Program-made: the position numbers and the translations under genes | Source: Amblyornis subalaris | Taxonomy: Eukaryota; Chordata; Aves; Passeriformes; Ptilonorhynchidae | Direction of reading: 5' to 3' | NCBI GenBank assembly: GCA_018881555.1 | Contig: JACAXG010000013.1 | Span: 8,160,191 to 8,224,190 of the forward strand | Length of the DNA: 64,000 bases | Shown here: one piece after another, positions 37,326 to 63,979 of the stretch | Numbering within the stretch: the first letter of the stretch is position 1 | Layout: each line of letters starts with the position of its first letter | The notes under the pieces: model-generated | What the model was told of the DNA's origin: nothing | Databases searched by the model: none | Seen by the model: the letters and a program-made list of their open reading frames with translations, nothing else

Positions 37326-40300
37326 TATGTGAAAGGGAGGTTCAGCTAGCAAGTCCTCCAAGAATAAATAAAAACATATTTTCCATTTTAAATGACCAGC
37401 TGGATATGATGCCAGCCTAACTGGCTGGATCATGTTTCTTCCTTGTTGTGCTGCTGGCTGAGATGGTTTGGGGTAAATACTCTCATTGCTGAGCGATGAT
37501 TCCTCACCTGCAAAGTGGTACTGACTTTACAAAGCCCACTGAGAGCTACTGATGGAAAATGCTCTTCTAGAGTTGGTAATAAAATGGGATGATTTTNATA
37601 CAAAATACCAGTATCTGAATTATTTTAGAAATGTGCTCAGTGTGTTCAGATAGAAGCAATTATCAGGTTTTAGAAGGGTGGTCAGAGAAGACCAGATAAT
37701 CAACTAATCTCTGCAGTTAAATGCTTTGGCCCTGGGAAATCAGTAATTCTTTACCTATATGCTGTATGCCTCCCACCACTCTGCAGAGTTAGCAAATAGG
37801 ACACCATGGAAAGAGGAAAGCCTGACAGGAGGAACCTCCTTGCTGGAAGAAAACTGGGGGGGAAAAAAAGGTGCTTTTGTGAGTAAGATGGAAATAACAA
37901 CCAAATGCAGAAATATCTGCATTCAGGGATTCTAGGAAGGCACGTCCAGATCACAGCATCACCCACAAGCTGTGCAACGGCTTTAGCACAGCCACACCAA
38001 CCACGCAGCTCTGGAAGTTCTGCTCTTTGCCACCAGTTTCTATGTATTTGGGTTTAATTATTTTCTGCAGAGGAGCTAATATTAAAAATANTAAGTATTT
38101 TATTGTGTATATGTGTAAATGTTTAAGAAACACGTCACAGTTACTTGACTGCAGAAGTGTGTTTTCCAAGTGAAAAGCCTGGTTTTCAGAGAGTGTATCC
38201 AGGCAAAAAGCACCTTACCTACACCAAGCATCATTTTGGAGGGTTTCTAACAGATTTCCTGTCTAGTTGGTTGTGGGATGTAACAGATAGATCCAATGGG
38301 GAAAAAGCTGCACTGGCTGTTGGAAAGAAAACAGTAATTTTCCTGGTGTAAGTATTTTGGACTCATTGGTTAATTCTGTCCTTTGTTCTGTTGCATAGGG
38401 AGCTTATGCAGGCTGTGATGAGACAAAATTACATCAGATATACAAACATCCTCTCAAAATTCAGAACTCNTATCTTCCCTGGAGTCCCTTGAATACAGCT
38501 GCTAATTATCTCATGGAATGTGTTCTGCTGCAGTTTGAAGAGCACGTGTTGCCAAAGGAGAGAGTGCTCAGTAAAACTGTAGGCTTTGCTTAAAGGGTGT
38601 GAATGTTTCTCCAAACCAGAAGTCCTTTCAAAGGGGGGGGAGGATAAGGTCATCATCAAAGTAGAGAAGGGAGAAAGAGCCAGTGCAGGAGCCATTCCTC
38701 AAAGGAGAGCTACAGAAGAAGTATAGGGAAGAGAAAGGAAAGCAGGGAAAAGGGAGTGACACATCTCATGCAGTGGTAGGCGAAGACTGGAGCACTGCAC
38801 ATCAGATTCCCTGGCAAAACACGCTGCCATTAAAGCAATGCTCTGCTTTGTTCTGAGGGAGGTGGGATGTGTTGTGTTCTGAAACCATTAACCATCCTAT
38901 TTTTCATTTCCTTACACCAGGCAGAGAAGCTTCAGTACGTTCAGTAGTTGAACACCGAAAATTTGAAAACCTGAGATCTCAGTGACAGATAAATAAGCGC
39001 AGTTAATAAATGTATTATTCTTTCAAGGCCTAGGAGCAAATGCAGCATTACTGAAGACGGAAACAATTTGGTTGATATCACTGGAGCTGAACACACTTAA
39101 GCCACAATGAAACATAAATGCTCATATAATCCCCTGTGACCTCTCAATTATTCCCACGCAGCCTAGCAGTGATTTCACAGATCACACGGATGGGAAGTAT
39201 AATTTAAACTTTCTGTGCTATATGTGCTCGTCCCTTTAACTTCCTTACTCTGTCNCCGAGGCAAGTTAATCTGGAGGGTATTTTAGTTGGAGCTAAGGGT
39301 TGTAGCAGAGACACTTGGGCGCATTGTGAGCCTTTGTGTTCTTTCTAGTACTATTTTCCCTGATGATTTCATCCCTATCCCAGTGTCTGATTATCAGAGG
39401 AGTAGCCTTTGTATGCAGGAGACAATGTATTGATTGCTAGCCATGGTGAGCTGTGTGGGAGATGGGTATTATGTATCTACAGCTGGAGCTTGCTGAGTAA
39501 AGAATCACTAGTACAAGACATTTGCTGTAGCTTGCCGTAGATAAAAAACATTTCAGTAATAAAATAGAGGATTCCCAAAGTGTAGCTTACATAAGTTTTA
39601 CTCAAATAATTAGAGTTAAGTATAAATATTTTCTGAGATTTAGGAAAATCTAGCAGTGTCCACTGCTGCTTGTAGAGCTCATTCATCTACTTTTTTCTTC
39701 TGTCTTAACTGTAGAAATTAACCCTCCTGCCTCAACAGAAATAAGAAAATTTGCTCTCTGAACTTCTGAAATTGGTTGTCATCTCATGAGTAGCATTTTG
39801 ANTTCTGGAATTGGCAAGACATTCACTGATTTTTACCAGTATCAATGTTTGGTTTGGATTGTCTGCCTTAAATCTGTCCCTGAAATCATGTCAAACCCAA
39901 CCCCTCTTGTTACAGTATTCTTAATACTAGACCAGCTAGCTTGTGCTTCTTGGTATCTACTCTTTTTTTACACCCTTTCAGCCAGATTACGTTGTCCCCC
40001 TTTGCTGTCACATAAAATCCACAGGTGAACAGCCAAAAAAAGATTCACTGTAGGGTGGCATGTGAAATATACTGGCATGAAGGAACACCCTTTTCTAACT
40101 GGGTTGGTCATATGATTGGTATTTGGCAGAGAGTCGTAGCATGACTCAGTGAAATCTTTTCAACAGTGAAGCTGCTCATATAGTAAACATTCCCAAGCAC
40201 TAGACTGTAGAGTTTTATTTCACTCAAGTAAAATCCCATTATATTAAATTATAACGTGGAGACATTCTCTACATTAAATTAATGGATGCAGCTCTTCAAG

Positions 40301-40715
40301 TTCTCACCATCTGTTCCACCCTTTAATTACAAAACCAAAAAAGCACAATTCACAATCCCATGATAAAAAAAGGGAAGTAGAAGGGATTTGGATGCACAGG
40401 ACTACGAGCATTTGCTACATACACGGTCTCACTTCACATTAAGCTGTACTTTGCTGGTAGCACCCCTACTTTAAAACTATGTATTAGTAATTTCAAGTGG
40501 ATACATTTAGTCACTACCTCACTTAGAAATCTTATTGTCCAGTGCTGTGGTTCTGACTTCATCTTAGACAGAGCTGCTTTTAAGGGTAAGTGAAATTACC
40601 TGTGTGTCTGCAAGCCATTGAACACTGCAGAGTCTTTTGAGGCAAGTGAAAAGCCATGTTACACATATCCTCTGTCAGTATTTTTTTAGAGCGGCTACCC
40701 TCTCTACAAGGAATG

Positions 40716-40741
40716 TATATGTGTGTGTGTNTATATATATT
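40716..40741. repeat. TG/TA dinucleotide microsatellite
   Basis: tatatgtgtgtgtgt, then an N, then tatatatat; short and imperfect. Confidence 0.8.
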
Positions 40742-43042
40742 TCTTTTGGATGATATGTAGAAAACATTAACATTTAAAACAGACAAACAAAATGCAAGTA
40801 TTTGCATTGTGACACTGCCCAGAAGCTTTTTCACAGATGTAATAATGAGTTTGTTTTCCTCATAGTTATGACTTTTCTGTTAAACATACCTTATACTTCG
40901 AAGAAAGTGTATTTCAGTTTAGAAAATCTGCTCATAAAACTAGCACAATTAATAGTGCTTCTTCTCACAGAAGAGAAAGTGGGAGTTGAAATGGCCTTGA
41001 AGATCTTTAAACAGATACAAGAGACATCTCCTGTCTCCTGATCTGTTCACCAGCCCGTGGTGCCTCCTGCTATACTGGTTTCATGGTACAGAGTGAGAAC
41101 AAGAGGTATTTTCTTCGACACAGAAGTGCATTAAATAGTCACATAAAACCAGAAGAACTTGTTTTGGAAGAAGTCAGCCCTATCTCAAGGCTACTGTAAT
41201 GTACACACCTTTATTGTGGAAATTCTTTCACTTGGTATATTATCTACACATGAGTAATTCTTGATAGATTTTGGTACATTTCCTGACTCTCTTCAGTTGG
41301 ACACTGTCAAAAAAGTAGAGCTGTAGTAGCTATACAGATGAAGTTTTTCTGACTACCACAAGAAGGAATATGGATGATTTCCTGGTGTAATAGTTAATAT
41401 TTCTTAAGGGAAGTGTAACTAAAATCAGGACAGAGAGAGCAATTCATGAAAAGTTACATTGAGGGACTTCACGTAGGAACAGCTGCATCACAAGAATGGT
41501 CAGTTTAACACTTGCGCTGTTGAGAATATATCTTCGATGTCTGGAAGGTGATGTTTCTGAAATAAACGTTCTTCTGAGGAGGTTCAGATGGATTTTTTTT
41601 TAAGATTATTTTTGATAGTAAAAGTTGAATCAAAATTAAACCTGCTGGGCAGTGCCCCACAGCAATTCTATGCGGGGGAGCCTCCTTTATGAAGCTGGAA
41701 AGCTCCCTCTCATTCTGCACAGCTGAGACCAACCACTGCTGTGACAGACCCTGCATTGCCTCTCACTCATTCAGTCCTGATACATANGCAGTCATTGTTG
41801 AACTGAAAAATACTAATTGCTCCAGTTAATGACAGTTTTCTGAAACCAGTTCTTCTCTCTGATAATACACCTGATAACATTATTTAACTATGGAGTAATT
41901 ATCGTCCAGTGAAAACAACCCTCCTAACTTCATTGATCTTTTTGGTTTGTAATCTCAGGAGAAAAACCACACTGGTTAAGTGCACAAATTAACATTATGC
42001 TTGTGCTAGATGTACACCTGAGAGTAAATCTCTGCACACCCCAGCAGCAAGGTTAGTCTTGGCTTCTGCCTTTGAGCACAGAGAGAGAAACTGAGCTTTG
42101 GATGCCCTTAGTGCCTGGGAGGGACTCAGATGATTGCTCAGCTCAACTTCAGTGTGCACTTGGGCAGCCCAGCACAAACCCAGCTTTTAACCNGAGAACT
42201 TTTAGGATTTGTTAGTTTGGGCTTCCAACAGACAGGTGTGAGTAGCACCTGCTTGGCAGATACNCAGTGCAATACAGTGGCAATGGGGCTAACATGAGGA
42301 ATGTTACTTTGCCAGTGAAAGTGCTTGGCAATTACCATTGATATCATAATACAATCACTAAGGATGGCAGATGCTCCCTCAGTAAGTTCCCAGTTCCAGC
42401 TGAAACACCAAGAATTTTGGGATTGCCCTTGACCAGTGAGATTAACGTGTCACTCTTCATGGCCATTTGTAATTTCTTGCCAAATCTGAGATTTTTATTA
42501 GTTAAATTTATAACAGTGGATTTTTTGCTTTTGTGATATTTATCTTATGCACAACTCCAGGGAGAAAAACCAGTTTAAAATGATATTTTGAGAGCTCATG
42601 AGGTCTTGTGGATCATTTGGCTAAAGGCATTTCAGTGAGGCTAAAATGGGGAAGACAGGAAGTTATGGACAGGAAAAGGGATAGAGGAGAAGAACAGTAA
42701 TCAGGAAGAATGAAGTTAGCTTTGGTGTGAAAAGGATGTTGATCGAGGAGGGAGATCACAGCATGCAATGAAATAGAAGACAAAAAATAAAATTTATTAT
42801 TTGAATAGAACAAATCAGNGTTTGTTGTTATTGCGATCACAGGGAGAGTAGGGGAGCTTGTTACACATGAAGGGAAATATCTAATATTCTCAGGATTGAT
42901 CACTACCTCTTCCCAACATTTTTCATCCTTCCCAAGTCACATGTGTTTGATGGATATGATGAGGGTGACACAGCTCAGGGCTGGAAGGGTAAAGAGTCTC
43001 AGCTACTAAAAATGGAGACACTACTTGGTGTATGAACACAGT

Positions 43043-43108
43043 GTTACTAATGTTACTAATGAGGAAGGTCAGGTTTATCAAGTTGAGGAAGCTTGGGTTT
43101 ATCAAGTT
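43043..43108. repeat. Nested tandem duplications (2 x 9 bp, then 2 x 24 bp)
   Basis: gttactaat twice (43043-43060), followed directly by two 24-bp units (43061-43084, 43085-43108; gaggaag....gtttatcaagtt) with about four differences. Confidence 0.85.
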
Positions 43109-44794
43109 CGGTTCTATCCACCTGGGGTTATTCTCTTTCTAAGTCATTTACCATTGTTATTACATTTTGCATGTTTATATATTTACTATTATTACACTCA
43201 CAAATATTTGGACTGTCATTGAGTTGGAATAACACANAGTTTCTGCTTAGGCAATATAGGATTACCAAGGATGTTTGGGACTGACAACACAATCATTTGT
43301 AATTTCAAAGCTGAGGCAGTCCGCACATTTTGATGTTAATTAATATCTTTATTTTGATTAATATTAAAATGGCTCATCAAAAAAGAAGAGACAGTTCTAT
43401 CTAGAGTCTGTATAACNCAGCTACAGTAGTGCAAATAATTTCAGGTTGCTACAGCATGTTCNTCCACTCCACAGTTAAAATAAGGTTTTTGCTGAGAACA
43501 CTGTTATGTAAGGCTGCAAATGAGATTTGGAACAATAATAATTATCCAAGTTGCCACCCATTTTTAATACCTAAGATGGAAGGCACTGAAATTCTGAATG
43601 AGAATATTCAAAGAGCAAAGCACAGCAGTGGACCCACCTATTACAATTAGATCCGATTCATTATTAGGTAAAAAATAAGGTCAGGTTCTTATTTGTAACT
43701 AGCTATTACTAATAATACACTTGTTAACCACAGTGAAGTGAAATCAGGATCTAAGAATAAGTGGGCCTGTGCAGTGAACTTCTCCTTTGTCCTTTAGCAC
43801 ATATACAAAGAGATTTCAATAGAAAATTTCCCTCCCCGGGGGCTCTCTCCAGAGGAAGCATTTAAGCCGCAGCCAGAACACAGCACTGCTTGGAACTGAG
43901 CTTGAGAGCTGATGCTGAGGTGGATGGCAAGGCAGCAGTTTAGCCAAGCCATCTTTAGCAGCTTGTGCAGACCTGTTTTGTCATGCAAGACACCTGTGAC
44001 ATCTCCAGACCAGGATGGATTTTATATTGTCATGCACTAGAAATCATGGGTACTCCCCAGTTGGGTTCATGCTTCCTTCACTTCAAGANAGTGGCAGTGC
44101 TATGAAAGAAACATACATTTACGGGGCAGGAAGGTGAGGGAGGAATAACTCACATTTTCTTGCCTCAATTCTTTTTTGCAGCCTTTCTGTAGTTTAACTG
44201 CTTCACCCAGCTCAAGGTCATTATGACAGTAACTGTGATGTAATACTAACTGGTGAATAGATATCTGAAAAAAAAAAAAAAGAAACTACAGGTATAATAT
44301 GCAGAGAATCTCCTTAATTCACTCAAATAAATGGTTCAGAGTGGCTCCAGCAGTTAGGTGTTGCCAGGCTGAAGTGTAACAGGATCTCCAGGACCAGACA
44401 AGAGGCACAGAATAAAGGAAAGAATGGTTGAAGTGCACAGNGAACTACTTTGCAGGGGCACAGTTAAAGAGAAGAAATGTTATGATAATCCTAGGCAAAA
44501 CGTCACCTGGATTTATAGACATTTAATAGGATAGCAGTCTCATTCTAAGGAAAACGATCCTCATTATGGCCCTGAAGCCTCCCCAGCTACATTAGCCAGC
44601 TGCCTTCTTTTGGATTAATTACTGCATTTTGGCATAAGTCTGTGTACAAGATGAGGAGAGAAAATACATCCTGCAGAGGTTTTAGCCATAATTCGGCTAT
44701 CACATTGTGTTTAAGATTTCACAGAAGTGAGCGGTGCAGCCCCTTGCTAAGATGTTGTAGCTTAAAAAACCCAACATCTTACAAATCCTGCATT

Positions 44795-45177
44795 TTTCAG
44801 ATTCCTAAAGCCAACCATCTGAAAGCCAGAAACAGTGGTTTTTCCANTGGGTGTTGGCACAAAAAGCAAAGATATAAATCTATCCCATATCTAACACAGG
44901 AAACGTTGTGTAGGAATGGTCCATACAAGGCATGTGGGATGTGCCAGGTTTGTGCCACTTCTAAAAAACGCACTTGGGATCATATTATCTCCATGACAAC
45001 TGCTTGTACGTATTAATAATTTGTTGTGTACTTAAACATAGCTTATGGAAAGGACTGAATAATGGGAGTTTCTCCAAAGAAAGCACTTGTAACACAAGCT
45101 GTGCTGATCAGAGCGTCACACTAGCAACCAGCAAGCCTAAAGTCTCCCAGCATGAGCTTAGCAGGAAATTTCACAGN
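44795..45177 (+). mobile_element. Possible decayed Penelope-like element relic (linker plus GIY-YIG region)
   Basis: An open frame running to 45013 holds FQIPKANHLKARNSGF and, at 44933-44953, CGMCQVC. These resemble the segment that precedes the endonuclease in Penelope-like retroelements: a basic LK..L motif, then a CxxCxxC knuckle. After two stops (45014-45019) the same frame reads FVVYLNIAYGK, where that family has a VVYLLKC-type GIY strand. A neighbouring frame ends KVSQHELSRKFH, similar to the family's terminal SPVA.HF...H. Frameshifts and stops show it is dead. This is by-eye similarity only; no reverse transcriptase motif was found upstream. Confidence 0.4.
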
Positions 45178-48100
45178 TAGTTATGTTATTTGCTTAAAAA
45201 GAAGGAATTTAAGGATGGGCCCAAGTATCTATTGAACTGAGGTCTCTAATCTAGACTCTCAATGCNTCTGTCACGTTTGGAAAATGAGTTAATTTCAGTA
45301 TCTGTTTCCTCATCAGACTGAAATCATGGATTTGTCCATCTGGCCACAAAGTGATAGTGTTTGTCCTGGCAGAGGTGGTGTTTTTCAAGTGCCCTACAGG
45401 TGAAAAATGGTAGATGATAGGTAGGAGGAATGTGGCCCTGTGNTCAGGTGCATGGGGATGTACCCACTGCCCCAGAGCTCCCACCCAGCCAGGCTGGACA
45501 CGGAGGTGAAAGCAGCGTTCAGTGACACACTCATGGGGAGAGAGCAGGACATAAAATATTTGNGAAATATCAAAGCCTTAACATTTGAGAATGAGCACTC
45601 TTTTCCTAGCTTTTTAAAGATTCTTGACTGTGAAATATCTGTAACCATAGTGATTTGAAAATATGATTTTCATGGTTACTTTGTAGTTTCTCCTTTCAGT
45701 AAGACACTGCACTTCCTGCTTTATCTNCAACACAAGGGTGAATGATGAACTAGCAGATTTCAGTAATATGTTTTGCGGTATATAAGGTGATTAATAATGA
45801 GATTCCATCTTTTACAGAAGCCATTCAGTTGAAGTGAGTGGGCCTCTGTTGNCAGTGGTATTACTGATGCCACTGATTTTGTCATCTGGACTCTGAAATT
45901 AGTCAAACATACAGAAATAGTATTTGTTTGTGATGATGTAACAAATATCTGATGTAAATGTGTTCTGTTTTTCTTTCGGTCTTTTGCAATAATTCTACTT
46001 NAGATGACAGGTTTTATCTGACTTAATGGGACTATTAAGACACAAACCATATATTTTATGCAGTAGTGGCCACTATCTGAATATGCAAGAGATTAGATGA
46101 TGTATACTTCTGACTTGATCTGGTCAGAGGTCCCACTCTCCACAGAGGCAGTTGACTTTGACACTGATATACCAGTGTCTATACTCTTTGCTTGCAGAAA
46201 TACNTATATTAATCAAAGGTGGAAGCCCTACAGCAAGAGGTGGCAGCTCATTGTTACACGATTTTATAGCCTTTTAATTGTATAGTATAGTCTTTGTATT
46301 GTATTGCAGAGCCCTTAAATTCTGCATTTAGTATTAAAACACCATAGCAACAGACATTTTGGACATGCATTGATGGATAATTTAGAATCAGTAAAATATT
46401 CAGAGAGAGGCAAGTGTGAAGAAAACTAATTTACGTGTTTCTTACTCTACAATGCTAAGTTGGCACTACATTTTATAGTTGGANGGTGTGATATAAATCT
46501 GCATAGTTTAAAGACTGATGCCTCGTAGTACAATGGAAATGTTGGCNTTACTGATAAGATTATTGCAGTTGCTAACACAACTTGTCCACGAGTTTGAGAT
46601 TAATTTCAGACTGGTACAGAATTAGGTGGCACTATAGGTGGCTTTGCATAAAGCTGAATAACCTACAGCTGGATGTGTATAAACATAAGTGCAGTCAGCC
46701 TGAGCAGTTCACCTCTGTCCNGAATGCCACTCGTGTGACACACGGGTCCCTGACTCAGGTGTCNGCACAGCAGTGTGGCCTTTGTACCCCTGACTCACCG
46801 GGGCAGCCGCGCCCAGCCAGCTCCTTAGGTCCAAACCACACACACACCTGGCATAAATTCACATCCTAAATANGACTTATTACTGCCATCTCACAGGTCA
46901 CAGTTTAATCTTATCGTGTATCTGAAGCCCTGACAAACCCCCGACTTATGCAACACAGCATGTATTCTTTCATTATTACATTCTCCTCTGAAGGCTCAGA
47001 TAACTATCTGAGAAGAGAAAAGGAACTGTGCTCCTCTGAACTATTGATTGTCACTCTCAAGTAGGAGGGAGGAAGGAGATCTGGTTTCTGATCCATGTAC
47101 AGACTATTCAAAGCAGTATGAGGTTTAAACAGAGCTAATGTTTGGGATGGAGATGGAAACCAAAGCTTTCCCCTTCTCTGTGAGTTTCCAGGTAAATGAA
47201 TCCTGAATTTCCTTTGCTGAGCCCTGAATTCTCCTATAGTGAGTGGCACGGCTTCAGCTGCAAGCAGGGAGTGCTGAATCATCTACTCCTTCCCAAGTGG
47301 CATTTGTCAGGGCAAGAGCTATGACTGGGTCTTTTCAAACAAAAAGTGTTCCTTTCTTTAACACTGCTCCCAGGAACAAGTGGTGGGGTTGGGAACCATC
47401 ACGATTGCTCTGAAGACAGCAGTGATTGTTAATCTGCNAGGAGTCCTGTCTGATCCACACTAGCAGCAGGAAACTATTAATCTGGCTTGTTTGTTTATGG
47501 AACTGCAANTGAAATCCTGCCATGTTTTATCTGGTAGGTGTGAGGAAAGCACAGCTTGTGTGGATGGTTCACAATGTAGTCCTCAAGCATCTATGCCAGA
47601 AAGTCAACAGTTATTAAAGAAAATGAACTTTAGCTTGGCAAGTTACACAAGAGTTGATGTTATTGCTTCATATTCTTTGCATGCATTTGTTCAAGACTAT
47701 TTTTGGATTATTAAGAAAGATGTGCTACAGAGGGAATTCTTGAAACCTATCACTTCTCAATGAATAATACTTTTCCTTCTACAACTTTAAGCACAAAACT
47801 AAGAACATCTGAAGATGGGAACCTATGTAAAAAGAGCAAAAACATTCTGGTAGGAAAACAAAACACCTGAATCAGGCCATTCAAACAAACTGATGTCTAC
47901 CAGGAGAGCATGACACCAAGAAACCGAGACTGACCTGTGAAGGCAAACATTCCTTAGCCCTTGCTCACTATGGAATTCTTAATTTGCTTCAATAGTAGGC
48001 AAAGAATTTAACAAATCAGACTATGTATTAGGCAAATGATGATGAAGATAATTAACACAATTAGGAAAAGTCATTGTACCCTCTTGAAATTAACAAATCA

Positions 48101-48687
48101 ACATTCTGTCTAAATTTTGACCCATTTAAATGAAAAAATATTACTTTTTTTTTTACTGATCATTTCATGCCTTTTGTAAGTTATTTAAGGGAAATCTTTC
48201 TCTATAATTTAAGACACAGATTGCAATAAAATACATAATCCATTACAAATCGGTGATGCATATTTCTTACGTTCTTTTTTATTGCAACTTATCTCTGTCT
48301 TACCGACATATTTTCCCTTAGGTAGCAAGTGTCTGAGTACACTGAGGTCACCACTAGTTTCCTGAAAAAATACCACATTCCTGAAAGTTTCCTGAAAGGT
48401 CCACCACTTATTTCCTTTACTGAACCCTTACATTGCACTTCANGCATTACTTCTGTCTAAAAAGGTCACAATAAACTCTAGACTTCCAAGAACTCTTTCA
48501 GTATAAATTGTTTTAAAGAAATGCAGCACAGCCTTTTTAACCTATCCACTACATGGTGGTACAAGTAAGATGGTATTTAATGCTCATNATTTAGAGCTGA
48601 AAGCTTTATTTCNAAGTACCCAACACCAGTAAGCGCCCTCCACTTCCCCGTTCCCGGAGGGACACGGTAACCGGGCTCACGACTACG
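45178..48687. other. Intergenic, nothing recognised
   Basis: AT-rich. A 90-codon plus-strand frame at 47491-47763 has no recognisable family. A short CpG cluster occurs at about 46797-46812. Confidence 0.45.
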
Positions 48688-48965
48688 GAATCACAGAACT
48701 GTTCGGGTTGGAAGGAACCTCTGAAGATCACCCAGGGCAAACCCCTGNCCAGGCAGGGTCACCTGGAGCATCCAGGTGGGTTTTGAACGTCTCCAGAGAG
48801 GGAGACTCCACGCCCTCGGTGGGCAGCCTGTTCCAGTGCCCTGCCANCCTCAACGTAAATTTCTTCCTCGTGTGGAGCTAGAACTTCTTGTGTTTCAGTC
48901 ACTGCAAAGACCCTGGCACCATCCTCTTAGCACCCGCCTCGGAGTATTTACATGCATTAACTACA
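48688..48965 (-). mobile_element. CR1 LINE fragment, antisense, abutting the PPP2CA CpG island
   Basis: Starts aatcacagaactgttcgggt, then tggaaggaacctctgaagat, and continues through ccaggtgggttttgaacgtc, gggcagcctgttccagtgcc, atttcttcctcgtgtggagc and accatcctcttagcacccgc. This is a longer CR1 subtype in antisense, so the element is on the minus strand. It ends near 48965, about 640 bp upstream of the PPP2CA ATG, and merges into the CpG island. Confidence 0.92.
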
Positions 48966-49395
48966 GGGAGAACCACAAACCCTGCGGACCGCACAAAGCC
49001 CTCAGAGACATCGCCTCCCGACCCCGCGGCAGGCGCTTGGCAGGCGGGGACCCTGCCCAGCCCGCGCCCTGCGAGGAGCCGGCGCCCAGCGCACGAGCAC
49101 AGGAGNGGCCGGCACCGCCATTCCGGCGACCCCTCACCGCGGCGCCCGGGCTCCCACCTCAGGGCTGCGCCGCGCCCCTCACGCGGCCCCACCATGGGGA
49201 AAGCGCCAGCGCCCAGGGGCCCGGGCCCGGGGTCACGGAGCGCGAAGAAACACAACCACGCCTGGCTGTCCGGGCGGGCGGTCATTGCCCTCACCCGCCC
49301 CCTCCCCTCAGAGCGCACTCGCGGCCCCGCCCGGGCGCGGCGCACGCGCCGTCCACTCCCGCGGCGTCCCCCTCCCCGCGGTGGGGCCGGGGCGG

Positions 49396-49403
49396 TGACG
49401 TCA
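49396..49403. promoter_or_regulatory. Perfect cAMP-response element TGACGTCA
   Basis: The palindromic CRE octamer lies about 200 bp upstream of the PPP2CA ATG, just before ggcggccatta. It is the expected binding site of CREB/ATF factors and fits the known CRE of the mammalian gene. Confidence 0.8.
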
Positions 49404-49571
49404 GCAGCGGCGGCCATTACACGGTGCGGAGCGAGGAGCGGCAGCGTTGCCGCAGCCGGAGCGCCCCGGGCCGCCCTCTCCCCGCGCCCGCCCTGACGTG
49501 TCGCGGCCGCCGCCGCTGTGGGGAGCGCGGATCGCAGGGGCCCGCAGGGCGGTGCGGCAGCAGCAGCCGGT

Positions 49572-49597
49572 GAGGAGGAGGAGGAGGAGGGGGAGAG
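49572..49597 (+). repeat. 26-bp pure purine (GAG)n tract in the PPP2CA 5' UTR
   Basis: gaggaggaggaggagg-type repeat ending in ggggg and gag, finishing four bases before the start codon. It can mutate by slippage and could form G-rich RNA structure. Confidence 0.85.
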
Positions 49598-49601
49598 CGG
49601 G

Positions 49602-63979
<14,378 letters not shown>

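Larger units (their letters stand above)
34021..44794. other. Intergenic, AT-rich, nothing recognised apart from simple repeats
   Basis: A mild CpG rise near 35.39-35.60 kb is the only compositional feature. Searching by eye for CDKL-family signatures (GEGSYG, HRDIKPEN, DFGFA, RWYRAPEL) in this gap found none. Confidence 0.4.

Noticed and set aside
42640..42690. GKTGSYG-like peptide resembling a kinase glycine loop (CDKL3 candidate)
   Set aside because: The frame stops six codons later, the residues after SYG do not match, and no splice sites or other kinase motifs are nearby.
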